Origin: Methylorubrum suomiense | GTDB taxonomy: Bacteria; Pseudomonadota; Alphaproteobacteria; Rhizobiales; Beijerinckiaceae | NCBI RefSeq assembly: GCF_022179765.1 | Contig: NZ_BPRE01000013.1 | Location: forward strand, 1-64,000 | DNA length: 64,000 nucleotides | Reading direction: 5' to 3' | Shown here: positions 8,283-20,900 of the stretch, in pieces | Position numbering within the stretch: the first letter of the stretch is position 1 | Layout: every line of letters begins with the position of its first letter | Program-made: the position numbers and the translations under genes | The notes under the pieces: generated by a model | Database searches by the model: none | Told to the model about the DNA's origin: nothing | What the model saw: the letters and a program-made list of their open reading frames with translations, nothing else

Positions 8283-9695
8283 ATGGCCGCGCCGCAGCCG
8301 AAGGCCGAGGCCGGGGGGCGCCGTGTCCGCGTCAACCCATTGGGCGGGACGATCCCGCCGGGGCCGGGGCAAGTGGAGGTGGACGACGCGAGCGCCGGCT
8401 TGCGCCAGCTCCTTGCCGTCGAGGCGGTCTTCCGCAGAGCCTCGGATCGCGATGCGCTCGGCATCGCCCTCGCCAACGAGTGCGTCAAGCTGGTGCGGGC
8501 CCGCCAGGGCTTCCTGCTGCGGACGGATCGCGTCGGCGGTCTCGCGGTCGAACGGGTGTCCGGCACGATCCAGGTCGAGCGGAATGCGCCCCTCCTCGCC
8601 TTCGTCGAGGCGGCCGTCACCGCGATCCCGAAAGCCGCGCGCGCCGCGCCCCGCAGCATCGACCTCTCGGTTCTGGACGGCGAGGAAGCCCGGACCTATC
8701 CCTTCCGCCACGGCCTCTGGGTCCCCCTGCTGGATCGGTCCGGGCGGCCTGTCGGCGGCCTGTTGCTGACCCGCGAGCGGGCTTTCGACGAGGCCGACAC
8801 GGCCCTGGCCGGACGGCTCGCGGAGACGGGTGCCCATGCCCTCCTCGCCCTGCGGTCGCCGGTTCTGCCGCGCCTGTCGGGCGATCTGCGCAAACCTGCC
8901 CTCGTGATGGCCGGCCTCGTCTTGGCCGGGCTCGCTTGGCCCGTCTCGATGACGGTCCTGGCCCCGGCCACGATCACGGCGGACCGGCCCTTCGTGGTCG
9001 CGGCGCCGATCGAGGGCATCATCGAGGAGATCGCGCCTGCGCCGAACGCGCCCGTCGCCGTGGGTGACCTCGTCCTCCGTTACGTCGACACCGCCCAACG
9101 CAACGCCCTCTCGGTGGCTGAGCGCGAAGTCCAGGTCGCCGACGCGAAGCTCCGGCAGGTGACGCTGGGGGCCTATGCCGAGGAACGCGCCCGGCGCGAG
9201 ATCGGGCAGGCCCGCGCCGAGCTCGCCCTGAAAGTGGCCGAACGGGATTTCGCCCGTGACACCTTCGCCAAGACGCAGGTCCGCGCCGAGCGGGCCGGTG
9301 TCGCCGTCTACGCTGATCGCAAGGAATGGTACGGCAAACCCGTCGCCGCCGGGCAGCGCATCCTGGAGATCGCCGACCCGAAGACGGTGGAAATCTGCAT
9401 CGACCTTCCGGTCTCCGATGCCATCGCCCTCGCGGTGGGCGGCCGGGTGCGGGTCTTCCTCGACGCCGATCCCCTCAACGCCCTGGACGCACAGGTGGAT
9501 CAGGTGACGCCGGTCGCCCGGATGACGGAGGCCGGCGTGCTCGCCCATCGCGTCGTCGCGAAGTTGCCCGCCGGCGCATCGGCACCACGGCTCGGTGCCC
9601 GCGGGACGGCACAGCTCTACGGGTCGAGCGTGCCGTTCGGCTTCACCCTCTTTCGCAAACCGCTGGCGTTCCTGCGCCAGAAGGTCGGCCTGTGA
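8283..9695 (+). CDS. GAF-HlyD fusion membrane adaptor, 470 aa
   Basis: The N-terminal cytoplasmic part (residues about 35-190) resembles a GAF domain (FRRASDRDALGIALANECVK; FRHGLWVPLLDRSGRPVGGL). One transmembrane helix follows (PALVMAGLVLAGLAWPVSM, about 205-225), then a periplasmic HlyD-type section with split lipoyl domain, a coiled coil from about 280 to 340, and a barrel domain to the end. The topology places a possible ligand or regulatory domain in the cytosol and an adaptor in the periplasm. Its stop overlaps the next gene's GTG start by four bases, so translation is probably coupled. What the GAF domain binds cannot be inferred. Confidence 0.85.
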   Translation: MAAPQPKAEAGGRRVRVNPLGGTIPPGPGQVEVDDASAGLRQLLAVEAVFRRASDRDALGIALANECVKLVRARQGFLLRTDRVGGLAVERVSGTIQVERNAPLLAFVEAAVTAIPKAARAAPRSIDLSVLDGEEARTYPFRHGLWVPLLDRSGRPVGGLLLTRERAFDEADTALAGRLAETGAHALLALRSPVLPRLSGDLRKPALVMAGLVLAGLAWPVSMTVLAPATITADRPFVVAAPIEGIIEEIAPAPNAPVAVGDLVLRYVDTAQRNALSVAEREVQVADAKLRQVTLGAYAEERARREIGQARAELALKVAERDFARDTFAKTQVRAERAGVAVYADRKEWYGKPVAAGQRILEIADPKTVEICIDLPVSDAIALAVGGRVRVFLDADPLNALDAQVDQVTPVARMTEAGVLAHRVVAKLPAGASAPRLGARGTAQLYGSSVPFGFTLFRKPLAFLRQKVGL

Positions 9696-11833
9696 GTTTC
9701 GGGGCGGATCCGGTGGACGGCCTGCCGCTCACGGCCCTGCGCGAGGATCTGCGGATCGAGCGCGGGGCGATGCCGGGCGATGGCGGCCCCGCCCCCTGGC
9801 TCCTCTACGATCCCCTGGCGCACCGCTACTACGAGATCGACGGGACCGGTCTCGCCTTCCTGCGAGCTTGGCGGGCGGGCATCACGCCGGCCGATCTCGC
9901 CGAGGCCGCCGGCACGGCTCTCGGGCGAGCCATCCGGCCGGCCGAGGTTGCGGCGTTCCGAGGGTTCTGCGAGGCCAACAGCCTGATCGCGCCTCGAGGG
10001 GGGTGGCAGGCCCTGGCGCGGCAGGCGGCGGCTCGCAGGCACGGGCTCGGCGCGTGGCTGCTGCACAACTACCTCTTCATCCGCATTCCCCTGGTGCGGC
10101 CGCAGGCCTTTCTCGATCGCACGCTGCCCCTCGCCCGCCGGCTTGCCGATCGGCGCAGCCTGACGGCAATCGCGCTCGCCGGGTTGCTCGGTCTCTATCT
10201 CGTCCTGCAGCAATGGGACGCGTTCTGCGCGACATTCCTGCAATTCCTCACGCCGGAAGGTTTGATCGGCTATCTCGCGGCCCTCGTCGCCGTGAAGGCG
10301 CTGCACGAGCTCGGTCACGCCTACGTCGCCACCCATTACGGCTGCCGCGTCCCCAGCATGGGCCTCGCCTTCATGGTGCTGGTGCCGGTGCTCTACACGG
10401 ACACCACCGATGCCTGGCGCCTGCGCGATCGCCGACAGCGCATCGCCATCGACAGCGCCGGAGTTGCGGTGGAACTCGCCGTGGCGGCCATCGCGACGCT
10501 GGCTTGGTCCTTCCTGCCCGAGGGGACGGCGCGCTCGATCGCCTTCTTCCTCGCCACGACGGGCTGGGTGCTGAGCGTCGCGATCAACCTCAGCCCGCTG
10601 ATGCGCTTCGACGGCTACTACATCGCCGCCGACCTGTTCGGCGTGTCGAACCTCCAGCCCCGCGCCTTCGCGCTCACTACCTGGGCCCTGCGCGAGATCC
10701 TGTTCGGGCTTGGAGATCCCTGCCCGGAGAACTGGAGCGCGCGGCGGCGCTTGGGCGTGATCGCTTACGGTGTCGCGGTCTGGATCTACCGGCTGGTGCT
10801 GTTCACCGGCATCGCCGTGATGGTCTACACCCTCGCCTTCAAGCTCCTCGGCCTGCTGCTCTTCGCCGTCGAGATCGGGGTGTTCGTCCTGCGACCGATC
10901 ACCCGCGAGGCATTGTTCTGGTGGACGAACCGTGGCCGCATCGCCCCCGGTGGACGCGTGCGCTTCACCGGGGCGGCGCTCGCCGCGGTGCTGATGCTGC
11001 TCTTCCTGCCCCTCTCCGGCCGAGTCGAGATTCCGGCGATCGCCGAACCGGAGCGGACCGAGCGCCTCACGGCCGTGGCCCCGGCACGGATCGAGACCGT
11101 GGAGGTCGAACAGGGCGACGCCGTCAGCGCCGGACAGGTCCTGATGCGGCTGCGCTCCCCCGCCCTCGACCACGACCTCGACACCGCGCGGATCCGCCTC
11201 GCCCTCGTCGCGCTGAAGCAGGACCGCCGCGCCGCCGATCCGCAGGACCGGGCCGGCAGCCTCGTCCTCGAGGGCGAGCACGATGCGCGGCGCGAAGCCG
11301 TGCGAGGATTGGAGCGGCGCCACGACGAACTCGTGATCCGCGCAGCCTTCGACGGCGTCGTCGCCGAGATCGAACCCGATCTGCAGCCCGGCCGCTGGGT
11401 CGGCAAGGGTGAGGAACTCGGGACGCTGGTCTCGAACGGACGCCGTCAGGTGCGCGGCCTCGTGCCCGAGGCCGCCATGGCACGGCTCTATGGCGGCGCC
11501 TCCGGCACCTTCGTGCCGGACGATCTTACCACGGGCTCGATACCGGTCACCGTCCGTTCGGTGTCCGACGCGGCGGTTGCCATCGTCGAGATCCCGTCGC
11601 TCCTATCGACGCTCGGTGGGCCGGTCGCCGTGCGCGAGGAGAAGAACGTCGGTCCGGTGCCCGTCGAGGCCCAGTATACGGTCGTCCTGAACCGGCCCGA
11701 CGACGAGATGCGCCTGTCGGGCACGCCCACCGTGCTGCGCGGCGTGGTCGCGGTCTCCGGTCGTCGCGAGAGCATCGCCACGCACGCGCTTCGGCGCATC
11801 GTCGCCGTTCTCATTCGCGAGAGCGGCTTCTGA
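9692..11833 (+). CDS. M50 (site-2-protease-like) peptidase fused to HlyD domain, 713 aa
   Basis: Polytopic inner-membrane zinc-peptidase homologue with adaptor tail. Order: a PqqD-like N-terminal region (about 25-100), several helices, the zinc motif HELGH at residues 205-209, the second metal-site motif NLSPLMRFDG with Asp307, more helices, then after the last helix (about 430-450) a periplasmic lipoyl/HlyD region with a short coiled coil. Both metal motifs are intact, so catalysis is possible. GTG 9692 overlaps the stop of the preceding gene (GTGA) and gives the natural N-terminus. Lying between two other adaptors, a giant adhesin and a TolC-like protein, it occupies the place where an ABC exporter would be expected in type I secretion. 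A role in export or processing of the adhesin is inference. Confidence 0.88.
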   Translation: MSFGADPVDGLPLTALREDLRIERGAMPGDGGPAPWLLYDPLAHRYYEIDGTGLAFLRAWRAGITPADLAEAAGTALGRAIRPAEVAAFRGFCEANSLIAPRGGWQALARQAAARRHGLGAWLLHNYLFIRIPLVRPQAFLDRTLPLARRLADRRSLTAIALAGLLGLYLVLQQWDAFCATFLQFLTPEGLIGYLAALVAVKALHELGHAYVATHYGCRVPSMGLAFMVLVPVLYTDTTDAWRLRDRRQRIAIDSAGVAVELAVAAIATLAWSFLPEGTARSIAFFLATTGWVLSVAINLSPLMRFDGYYIAADLFGVSNLQPRAFALTTWALREILFGLGDPCPENWSARRRLGVIAYGVAVWIYRLVLFTGIAVMVYTLAFKLLGLLLFAVEIGVFVLRPITREALFWWTNRGRIAPGGRVRFTGAALAAVLMLLFLPLSGRVEIPAIAEPERTERLTAVAPARIETVEVEQGDAVSAGQVLMRLRSPALDHDLDTARIRLALVALKQDRRAADPQDRAGSLVLEGEHDARREAVRGLERRHDELVIRAAFDGVVAEIEPDLQPGRWVGKGEELGTLVSNGRRQVRGLVPEAAMARLYGGASGTFVPDDLTTGSIPVTVRSVSDAAVAIVEIPSLLSTLGGPVAVREEKNVGPVPVEAQYTVVLNRPDDEMRLSGTPTVLRGVVAVSGRRESIATHALRRIVAVLIRESGF

Positions 11834-11930
11834 ACGCCGCGAGGGACGGCCCCCGCCCCATCCTTCGTTAACCATGCGGCCTTAGCCTCGCCCGCGTGGA
11901 CGCGCCACGCGTTCCGTCGCAGGCTGAGCG

Positions 11931-14900
11931 GTGTCGATGTTCGAACGTTTCCGGAGCAAGACGCGGGCCGGCTCCGATTCGCGGGCCGCGACGGGCGCGC
12001 GGACACCGACAATCCGCGCGCTGGAGCCCCGCTTCGTCTTCGATGGTGCTGCGGCTCCGGCCGCCGCGCAGGCGCATTCGGACGCGGCCGCCACGCAATC
12101 GCATGGCGATGCGCCCCCCGGGGAGAGGCCCGAGCCAGACGGGCACGCAGCGCATGCCGAACCAGCCGATGCCCGTGCAGCGGCGCCGGTGGCGCCGCCG
12201 ACGCACGAGACCGCCACCGCGAGCGGCCGGCACGAGATCGTGGTGATCGACAAGGGCGCCGCCGACTTGGCGACCTTACTCGCCGGCATGCCGTCCTCGG
12301 CGGAAATCATCCTGATCGATTCTGCCAGGGACGGCTTCGATCAACTCGCCGACGCGCTCGCGGGGCGCAGCGGCATCGATGCCATCCATATCCTCTCGCA
12401 CGGCTCCGCCGGCGACCTGCATCTCGGAACGGGAGAGCTGACGGCCGAGACGATCCAGAGCCGCTACGCCGCCGACCTTGCCGTCATCGGCAACGCGCTC
12501 ACCGCCACCGGCGATCTTCTGATCTACGGCTGCGACTTCGCCGCCGGCGCCGTCGGCGCCCGTGCCGTAGCCCTCCTGGCCTCCGCCACCGGGGCCGACA
12601 TCGCCGCCTCGGACGATGCCACCGGCGCGACCGAACTCGGCGGCGATTGGAACCTCGAGACACACCGGGGCGCCATCGAGACCGGTGTCGTCCTCGATGA
12701 GGCGGCGCAACGTGACTGGCATCATCTCCTGGCAGCCGCGGATAACGGCCGCGGCGCCCTGCTCGCGGTCTCGGGCCGCGCGATTTACAGCGTCGATATC
12801 GCGACCGGAAAGGCCACCGAACTCACGCGGGCGCTCGACAGCGTCGGGGGGATCACGTTGGGCGCGTCCCTCAATTCGCTCGCCGTCGATCAGGCGAACG
12901 GATTGATCTACTATGTCGACAACAACAGCCCGAATGCCGCCGACAAGAACGCCCTGTTCGCCTACGATTTCAGGAACGATCGGCACATCGTGATCGAGTC
13001 CGATCTATCGACCAGAGGCATCACGACCGGCACTCGGGGACTGGGTGGAGCCGGTGCCGCCTTCTCTAACGGTGTTCTCTACCTTGCCGTGGAGAACGTC
13101 TCCGGCAATACCGATCAGATCTACAAGCTTACCTTCTCAGGAGCGGGCCAGGCCGTAGCATCGGGCTCGACCTTCGGTAATCAGTCGAACCACAATTACG
13201 ACTGGGGCGACATTTCGATCGATCAGGCCGGCGGACAGCTTATCAGTGTGACGGGGAACTCCTTCGCACGCTTCAATCTCAGCGACGGGAGCGAGGTGCT
13301 CCACGACGAGACGGTGACCCGGACCGAGGTCCAGACCGGCGTCGATTCGGGTGGCTTCCTCTACACCCTCGGGACGAACATCACCCGGATCGATCCGAAT
13401 ACCGGAGCCGCCATCGGCAGCGGCAAGGCCATCACCACGGACGGCTCGACCGCGCTCACCGGGATCAATGACGCCGCCGCCTGGACACCGCCGACCTCGA
13501 CGATCGGCGGGCGGGTGTTCGGCGACGCGAACAAGAACGGGACGTCCGACAGCGGCGAGAACGGCATCCGCGGCGTGACGGTCGAGCTCGTCGACGACGT
13601 CAACGGCAACAGGCAGGTCGATGCCGGAGAGCGCGTCCTGGCCACGGACACGTCCGCGGCCGACGGCAGCTACAGTTTCACCGGGCTCCTCCCCGGCCAA
13701 TTCGTCGTGCGCGTCACCGACACCGAGGGCCGCCTCACCACGGCGACGGCGACGACGGCGACATCGGGCGCCCTCACCGACACCAGGGTCGGCGCGACGC
13801 TGGCCGGCCCGGATTTCGGCTACAATCCCGCCATCGTGCTCGACCTCGACGACTCGGCCGCAGGAACCGGCTACGCCACGAACTACACCGAGCGGGCGGC
13901 GGGCGTCGCCATCGTCGACGGCGATGCCTCGATTCACGACGTCGCCAGCACGACCATCACGTCGGCGAAGGCCGTCATCACCAACGGCAGCGGCGCGGAT
14001 ACCCTCAGCATCGAGGGGAATTTGCCTGCGGGCATCAGCGCCGCCTACGACGCGGCGACCTATACGCTGACGCTGACCGGCTCGGAGAGCCTCGCCACCT
14101 ACCAGACCGCCCTGCAACAGATCCGGTTCGCGTCCGCCGACCACGATCCCGCGACGACGACCCGCACCATCGCGGTGACGGTCCATGACGGAACGATCGA
14201 CTCAAACACGGCGACGGCCACGATCGCCTTCACGGCCCTCGACGATGCACCCGTGAACGGAATTCCGCGCGCGCAAATCGTGAACGAGGACACCAAACTC
14301 GTGTTCTCCTCGGGCAACGGCAATGCCCTCAGCGTGTCGGACGCCGACGCCCGCGGCGGCAATCTCACCACGACGCTCAGCGTCCTTCATGGCACGGTCA
14401 CCCTCGGCTCGATCACCGGCGTAACGGTGAGCGGCAACGGGACCGGCACGGTGAGCGTCACCGGCACCGTCGCGGCGATCAACGACGCCCTCGAAGGCAC
14501 GTCCTACCGGCCGGACGCCAACTACAACGGGAGCGAGACGCTCACATTCGTCACCGACGACAACGGCAACACCGGGACCGGCGGCCCCCTGAGGGACAGC
14601 GACGACATCACCATCACGGTCACGGCGGTCGGCGACCCCCCGCTCAATACCTTCCCGGCCAGCCAGACCCTCGCCGAGGACACCAACCTCGTCTTCTCGT
14701 CGGCGACAGGCAACGCGGTTCGCGTCGATGATCCGGACGGCGACCGGCTCACGGTCACCCTCTCGGCGGATCAGGGGCTATTGAGCCTATCGCGCGTCAC
14801 CGGCCTGACCTTCACGGCGGGCGTTGGTGCGAACGATGCCACCATGACGTTCTCCGGCGCGATCGCCGACATCAACGCCGCGCTCGACGGTCTGCGTTTC

Positions 14901-17900
14901 GCCCCCCGGGCCGATTACAACGGCAGCGCCCGGATCTCCCTCGTGACGCGGGATCCCATTCGCGCCGCCGAGAACTTCACCAACGGCTCGTTCGAGAACC
15001 CGACGATCGCCGGCGGCAGCTACGCGATCGTGTCGGAATCGTCGGTTCCGGGCTGGAAGACGGATGCCACCGACCACCAGATCGAGATCTGGAGTTCCGG
15101 CTATAACGGCGTGCCGGCCTACGAGGGCAACCAGTTCGCCGAGATCAACGCCAATCAGGTGGCGGCGCTCTTTCAGACGTTCGATGCGACGGCCGGCTCG
15201 ACCATCACCCTCGACTTCGCCCATCGCGGGCGCGAGGGCGTCGACACCATGCAGGTCAGGGTCATGGATCTCGGTGCCGACGGCATCGCCGGCACGGCCG
15301 ACGATCGCACGCTCTTCGACAAGAGCTATTCCGACGGCAACACGGCCTGGGGGGCCTATCGGGAGACGATCGGGGAAACCGCCAGCGGCAACAAGCTGCG
15401 CTTCGAATTCCGCTCGATCAGCGCGGCCGGCGGCTCGCAGAGCGTCGGCAACTTCATCGACGGCATCCGGATCGAGCAAGGCTTCGTGACCGCGAGCACC
15501 GTCGATGTCACCATCGATCCCGTCGCCGACATCGTACCGGATACGGTCACGACGAACGAGGACAATGCCGTCACCTTCAACGCCGTCACGGGTACGGATG
15601 GCGGCGCCGCGGACAATTTCGAGGATCCCGCCCGTGCCGTGACCGCCGTCTCGCAGGGCGCGCATGGCAGCGTCACCTTCCGGCCCGACGGCCTCCTCAC
15701 CTACACGCCCGACGCGGATTTCAACGGAACCGACCACTTCACCTACACGGTGACCTCGGGAGGGACGACCGAAACCGCGACGGTGACGGTAACGGTGCGC
15801 CCGATCAACGACGCCCCCGTCAACGGATTGCCGGCGGCCCAGACGACGGCCGAGGATACCGGGCTCGTCTTCTCGTCGGGCAACGGCAACGCCATCACCG
15901 TCTCGGATTTGGATGCGGCCACCGGCAATCTCACGACGACGCTGAGCGTGGCACATGGCACGCTGACCCTCGGGTCGCGCACCGGCGTCACCGTGACGAA
16001 CGACGGGACCGGGACGGTCACGCTGACCGGCACCGTCGCGGCGATCAACGCCGCCCTCGACGGCACGGTCTATCGCCCGGACGCCGACTACAACGGGAGC
16101 GAGACCCTCGCGGTCGTCACCGACGACGGCGGCAATACCGGCACGGACGGTGCCAAGAGCGACACCGACACCGTCTCGATTTCCGTCGCCGCCGTGAACG
16201 ACGCGCCCGTGAACGGCGTCCCTGGCCCACAGGTCGTGGACGAGGACACCAGCCTCGTCTTCTCGGCGGCGTCAGGCAACGCCATCACCGTCTCGGACCT
16301 CGATGCCGGTAGCGGTCGCGTGACCACCACGCTTCAGGTCCAGCACGGCACGCTGACGCTCGGCAACACGGCCAACGTCACGGTCACCGGTTCGGGCAGC
16401 GGTTCGATCTCGCTGACCGGCACCGTCGCCGCCATCAACGCAGCTCTGGACGGCACGACCTATCGCCCGGACGCCGACTACAACGGGAGCGAAACCCTTA
16501 CGGTCATCACCGACGACGGCGGCAACACCGGCGCGGGCGGAGCCAAGAGCGACACCGACACCGTCGGCCTTACCGTCAATCCGATCGGCGACGCGCCGAC
16601 CAACGCCGTGCCGGCCGCGACGCAGACGCTGGACGAGGATACGCCGCTGATCTTCTCGACCGGCGGGGGCAACGGCATCCGCGTGGCCGATGCGGACGGC
16701 GGAACGCTCACCGTGACGCTGAGTTCGGCGCAGGGCCAGCTCACCCTGCCGAGGACGACCGGCCTTACCTTCGAGCAGGGCACCGGCACCGGCGACGAGT
16801 CGATGCGCTTCTCAGGCACCGTCGCCGACATCAACGCCGCTCTCGAAGGACTTCGCTTCGATCCGGCCGCTGACCGCAACGGGGCCGTGCAGATCTCGCT
16901 CGTCACCGTCGATCCGACGGGGGCGACGGCAACCAGCACCATCGGCGCCACCATCATACCGGTCGCCGACATCGAGCCGGATACGGTCACGACGGACGAG
17001 GACACCGCCGTCACCTTCAACGCCGTCACGGGCATGGACGGCGGCACCGCGGACAATTTCGAGGATCCCGCCCGTGCCGTGACCGCGGTCTCGCAGGGCG
17101 CGCATGGCAGCGTCACCTTCCGGCCCGACGGCCTCCTCACCTACACGCCCGACGCGGATTTCGACGGAACCGACCGCTTCACCTATACGGTGACGGCGGG
17201 TGGGACGACCGAAACCGCGACGGTGACGGTGACGATGCGCCCGATCAACGACGCCCCGGTCCTCGACCTCTCCGCCACGCACGGCTACGCCACCCGCTAC
17301 ACCGAAGGCGCCTCGGGCGTGGCGATCGTCGATGCGGACGTGTCGGTGAGCGATGTCGACAGCGCCAGCATGGCCTCGGCCACGGCCGTCATCACCAACG
17401 GGCAGGCGGGCGATACGCTCGCCGTCGAGGGGCCGCTGCCCGCCGGCATCGTGGCCCGCTTCGACGCCGCGACCTACACGCTGACGCTGACCGGTGCGGC
17501 CGCGAACGCCGACTATCAGACGGCGCTGAGCCGCGTGCGGTTCTCCTCGTCCGAGCGCGATCCCTCCACCGTCACCCGCCGCATCGACGTCAGCGTCAGC
17601 GACGGCGCGCTGCGCTCGGACGTCGCCACCGCGACCGTGGACGTCACGGCGGTGAACGATGCCCCCCTCAACGGAGTGCCGGCGGGCCAGACCACGGCGG
17701 AGGACACCGGGCTCATCTTCTCGTCGGGCAATGGCAACGCCATCACCGTCGCGGACCCGGATGCGGGAACCGGAACTCTCACCACCACATTCAGCGTTGC
17801 GCATGGCACGCTGAGCCTCGGGTCGCGCACCGGCGTCACCGTGGCGAACGACGGGACCAGGACGGTCACGCTGACCGGCACCGTCGCGGCGATCAACGCC

Positions 17901-20900
17901 GCCCTCGACGGCACGGTCTATCGCCCGGACGCCGATTACAACGGGAACGAGACGCTCACGATCGTCACCGACGACGGCGGCAACACCGGCTCGGGCGGAG
18001 CCAAGAGCGACACCGATACGCTGGCGCTGACGGTCTCACCGGTGAACGACGCCCCGCGGGCCGGGACGCTTCCGGCCGTCGGCAGCCTCGATGGGGACAG
18101 CGTCGCCGGACTGGATCTCGGCCGCTTTTTCTCCGACGTCGAGGGCGAGACGCTCACCTTCGGCATCGCCGGGCTGCCGACCGGGCTCACCTTCGACAGC
18201 GCCACCGGCTCTGTCCACGGCACGATCGACCGCTCCGCGTCGCGGGGCGGGGCGAACGGCGACAACACCGTCACGGTCACGGCCGATGACGGCCACGGCG
18301 GCACCACGCGCCGCAGCTTCACGTGGCGCGTGGTCGATCCGGCACCGATCGCGCGGAATGACGGCGCGCTCACCGACGCGCGCATGTCGGCCCTCGGCTC
18401 CGTGCTCGCCGATAACGGCAACGGGGCCGACAGCGATCCGGACGGCGATCCCCTCACCGTGGCAGCCGTCAACGGCGCGGCGGCCGGCGTCGGACAGGCG
18501 GTGACGGGCTCGAACGGCGGCCGTTTCACCGTGCGCGCCGACGGCAGCTACCGGTTCGATCCCGGCACGGATTTCAACGGTCTCACGGCAGGCCAGACCC
18601 GCACGACGCATATCGACTACACGATCAGCGACGGCGATGGCGGCACCGCGACGGCAACCCTCACCGTGACGGTCGTAGGCCTCACCGATGCCCCGGCATC
18701 CCTGGCACCGGGCGACCGCGCCGCCGGTGACGGCGGGACCGTGGTCCTGCCCTATGGCAACCCATCTCAGGGTCCGGACGGCGCGGCCCCGAGCTACAGC
18801 GCCACCGGCCTGCCGCTCGGCCTCGCCATCGATCCGGCCACGGGAACCATCCGGGGGACGATCGACCGGGCCGCTTCCGGCCCCACCGGCCTCGCCGATT
18901 ACCAGGTTACGGTCACGGCAACCGATCCGGGCGGCACGCAGACCGAAACGCGCTTCACCCTCCGGGTCACCAACCCCGCCCCGCAGGCGATAGACGACGG
19001 GGCGACCACGCCCGAGGACAGACCGGTCGTGGTGGATGTCCTGGCAAACGACCGGGACCCCGACGGGGACGTCCTCGCGATCGTCGCCACGGGCGATGCC
19101 GCTCCGCGCGCCGGACACGGCCGGGTGGCGATCGCGGACGGCAAGCTCGTCTACACGCCGGATGCGGATTTCAACGGCACGGATACGATCACCTACGCCA
19201 TCGTCGACGGGAACGGCGGCACCAGCACCGCCTCGGTCACGGTGATTGTCACCCCGGTCGATGATGGGCCGCGTGCCGTCACCCTGCCCGATCAGGCCGG
19301 CCGCGGCGGCGCGTCCGTGGTCTACGACATCGCCACGCGCTTTCGCGATCCCGACACGGATCGATCGGCATCCGCCCCGAGCGGCGACGGGCTCCGCTTC
19401 ACCGCGACGGGTCTGCCGCCGGGCCTTTCCATCGATCCGGCGACCGGACTGATCACGGGCTCCCTGCCGGTCGGATCGGCCGCGGCCACCGATTACACCG
19501 TGACCGTCACGGCGACGGACGCGGCCGGCGCGAGCATTGCCCGCAGCTTCACTTGGACGGTGAGCGACACAGCAACGGCCGGGCCGGACCAAGCCACCAC
19601 CCGCGCCGGCACCCCTGTCCTCGTCGCGGTCACGGCGAACGATTCCGCCGCCGATGGCAGCGCCGTCCGTCTCGTCGACGCACCCGGCGCGACGAGTGCC
19701 GCCCACGGCACCGTCTCGGTCGATCCCGCGACGGGTCTGCTCACCTACGTGCCGGACGACGGATTTTCCGGGACGGACACCGTCGTCTACACGGTCGAGA
19801 CGGCGCAGGGCCTGCGGGCGACCGGGCTCCTCACCGTCACGGTGACGCCCGAGAACCTGCGCCCGGTCGCCCCCGATACCTTCTCGGCCCGAAACGCGGT
19901 CGATGGGGAGAGCCTGCGCGTGCCGTTCGGACATCTCGTCGTCGACCCCGAGGGAGCGCGCCTCGCCTACACCGCGACCGGCCTGCCGCCGGGCCTGACG
20001 ATCGATCCAGCAACCGGCGAGATCAGCGGGACGATCAACCCCGACGCCTCGGGTTCGAGCGGGCAGGCTACCTACGTGGTGACGCTCACCGCCACCGATC
20101 CGAATGGCCTCACGGTTTCGCGAAAGTTCGCCTGGACGGTCACGAATCCCGCGCCCTCGGCCTCGGACGACGTCCTCACCACCGACGAGGATACCCCGGT
20201 CGACATCGATGTGACCGGCAACGACCACGATCCCGACGGCGATCCGCTCTCGGTGGTCGCCGGTTCGGTGACGGCTTATCACGGCACGGTCGCCATCAAC
20301 CGGGACGGCAGCCTGCGCTACACGCCCGACCCGGATTTCAACGGCACCGACACCATCGTCTACACGGTCACCGACGGCAATGACGGCTTCGCCACGGCTT
20401 CCTTGGCCATCGACGTGAACCCGGTCAACGATGCACCCGTCTTCGATGCCGCCTCATCGGCCATCGCCGATTGGTCGGCCCAGGATGCCGCACGGGTATC
20501 GATCCCGGCCGGAAGCGCCTTCAGGGACATCGACGAGGGCGACGTCCTCACGTTCTCGGCGAATGGCCTGCCCCCCGGTCTCGTCCTCGATCGCGCGACC
20601 GGCCTGATCTCCGGCACCCTCGCTCCCGACGCATCGACCCGGGTGCCGGGCGGCGTCTACGCGGTCATGCTCACCGGCACCGATCGCAGCGGCGCCTCAG
20701 CCACGGCGCGCTTCACGATCACGGTCGGGAATCCTGCTCCGATCACCCTCGACGACGCCGCGACCCTCGACGAGAACACCCATCTTGAAGGCCACGTCCT
20801 CGACAACGATGCGGATCCCGACGGCGACGCCATCCGGGTCGACCCGAAGCCCGTCGCCGGCCCCTTGCACGGACGTCTCGACCTGCGAGCGGATGGCAGC

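Noticed and set aside
9617..11323. Long minus-strand frame over the M50-HlyD gene
   Set aside because: Composition is Arg/Glu/Gln/Gly-rich shadow; the plus strand encodes recognisable metalloprotease motifs.
18036..20282. 748-codon minus-strand frame over the adhesin gene
   Set aside because: Repetitive complement of the adhesin repeats with extreme arginine content.
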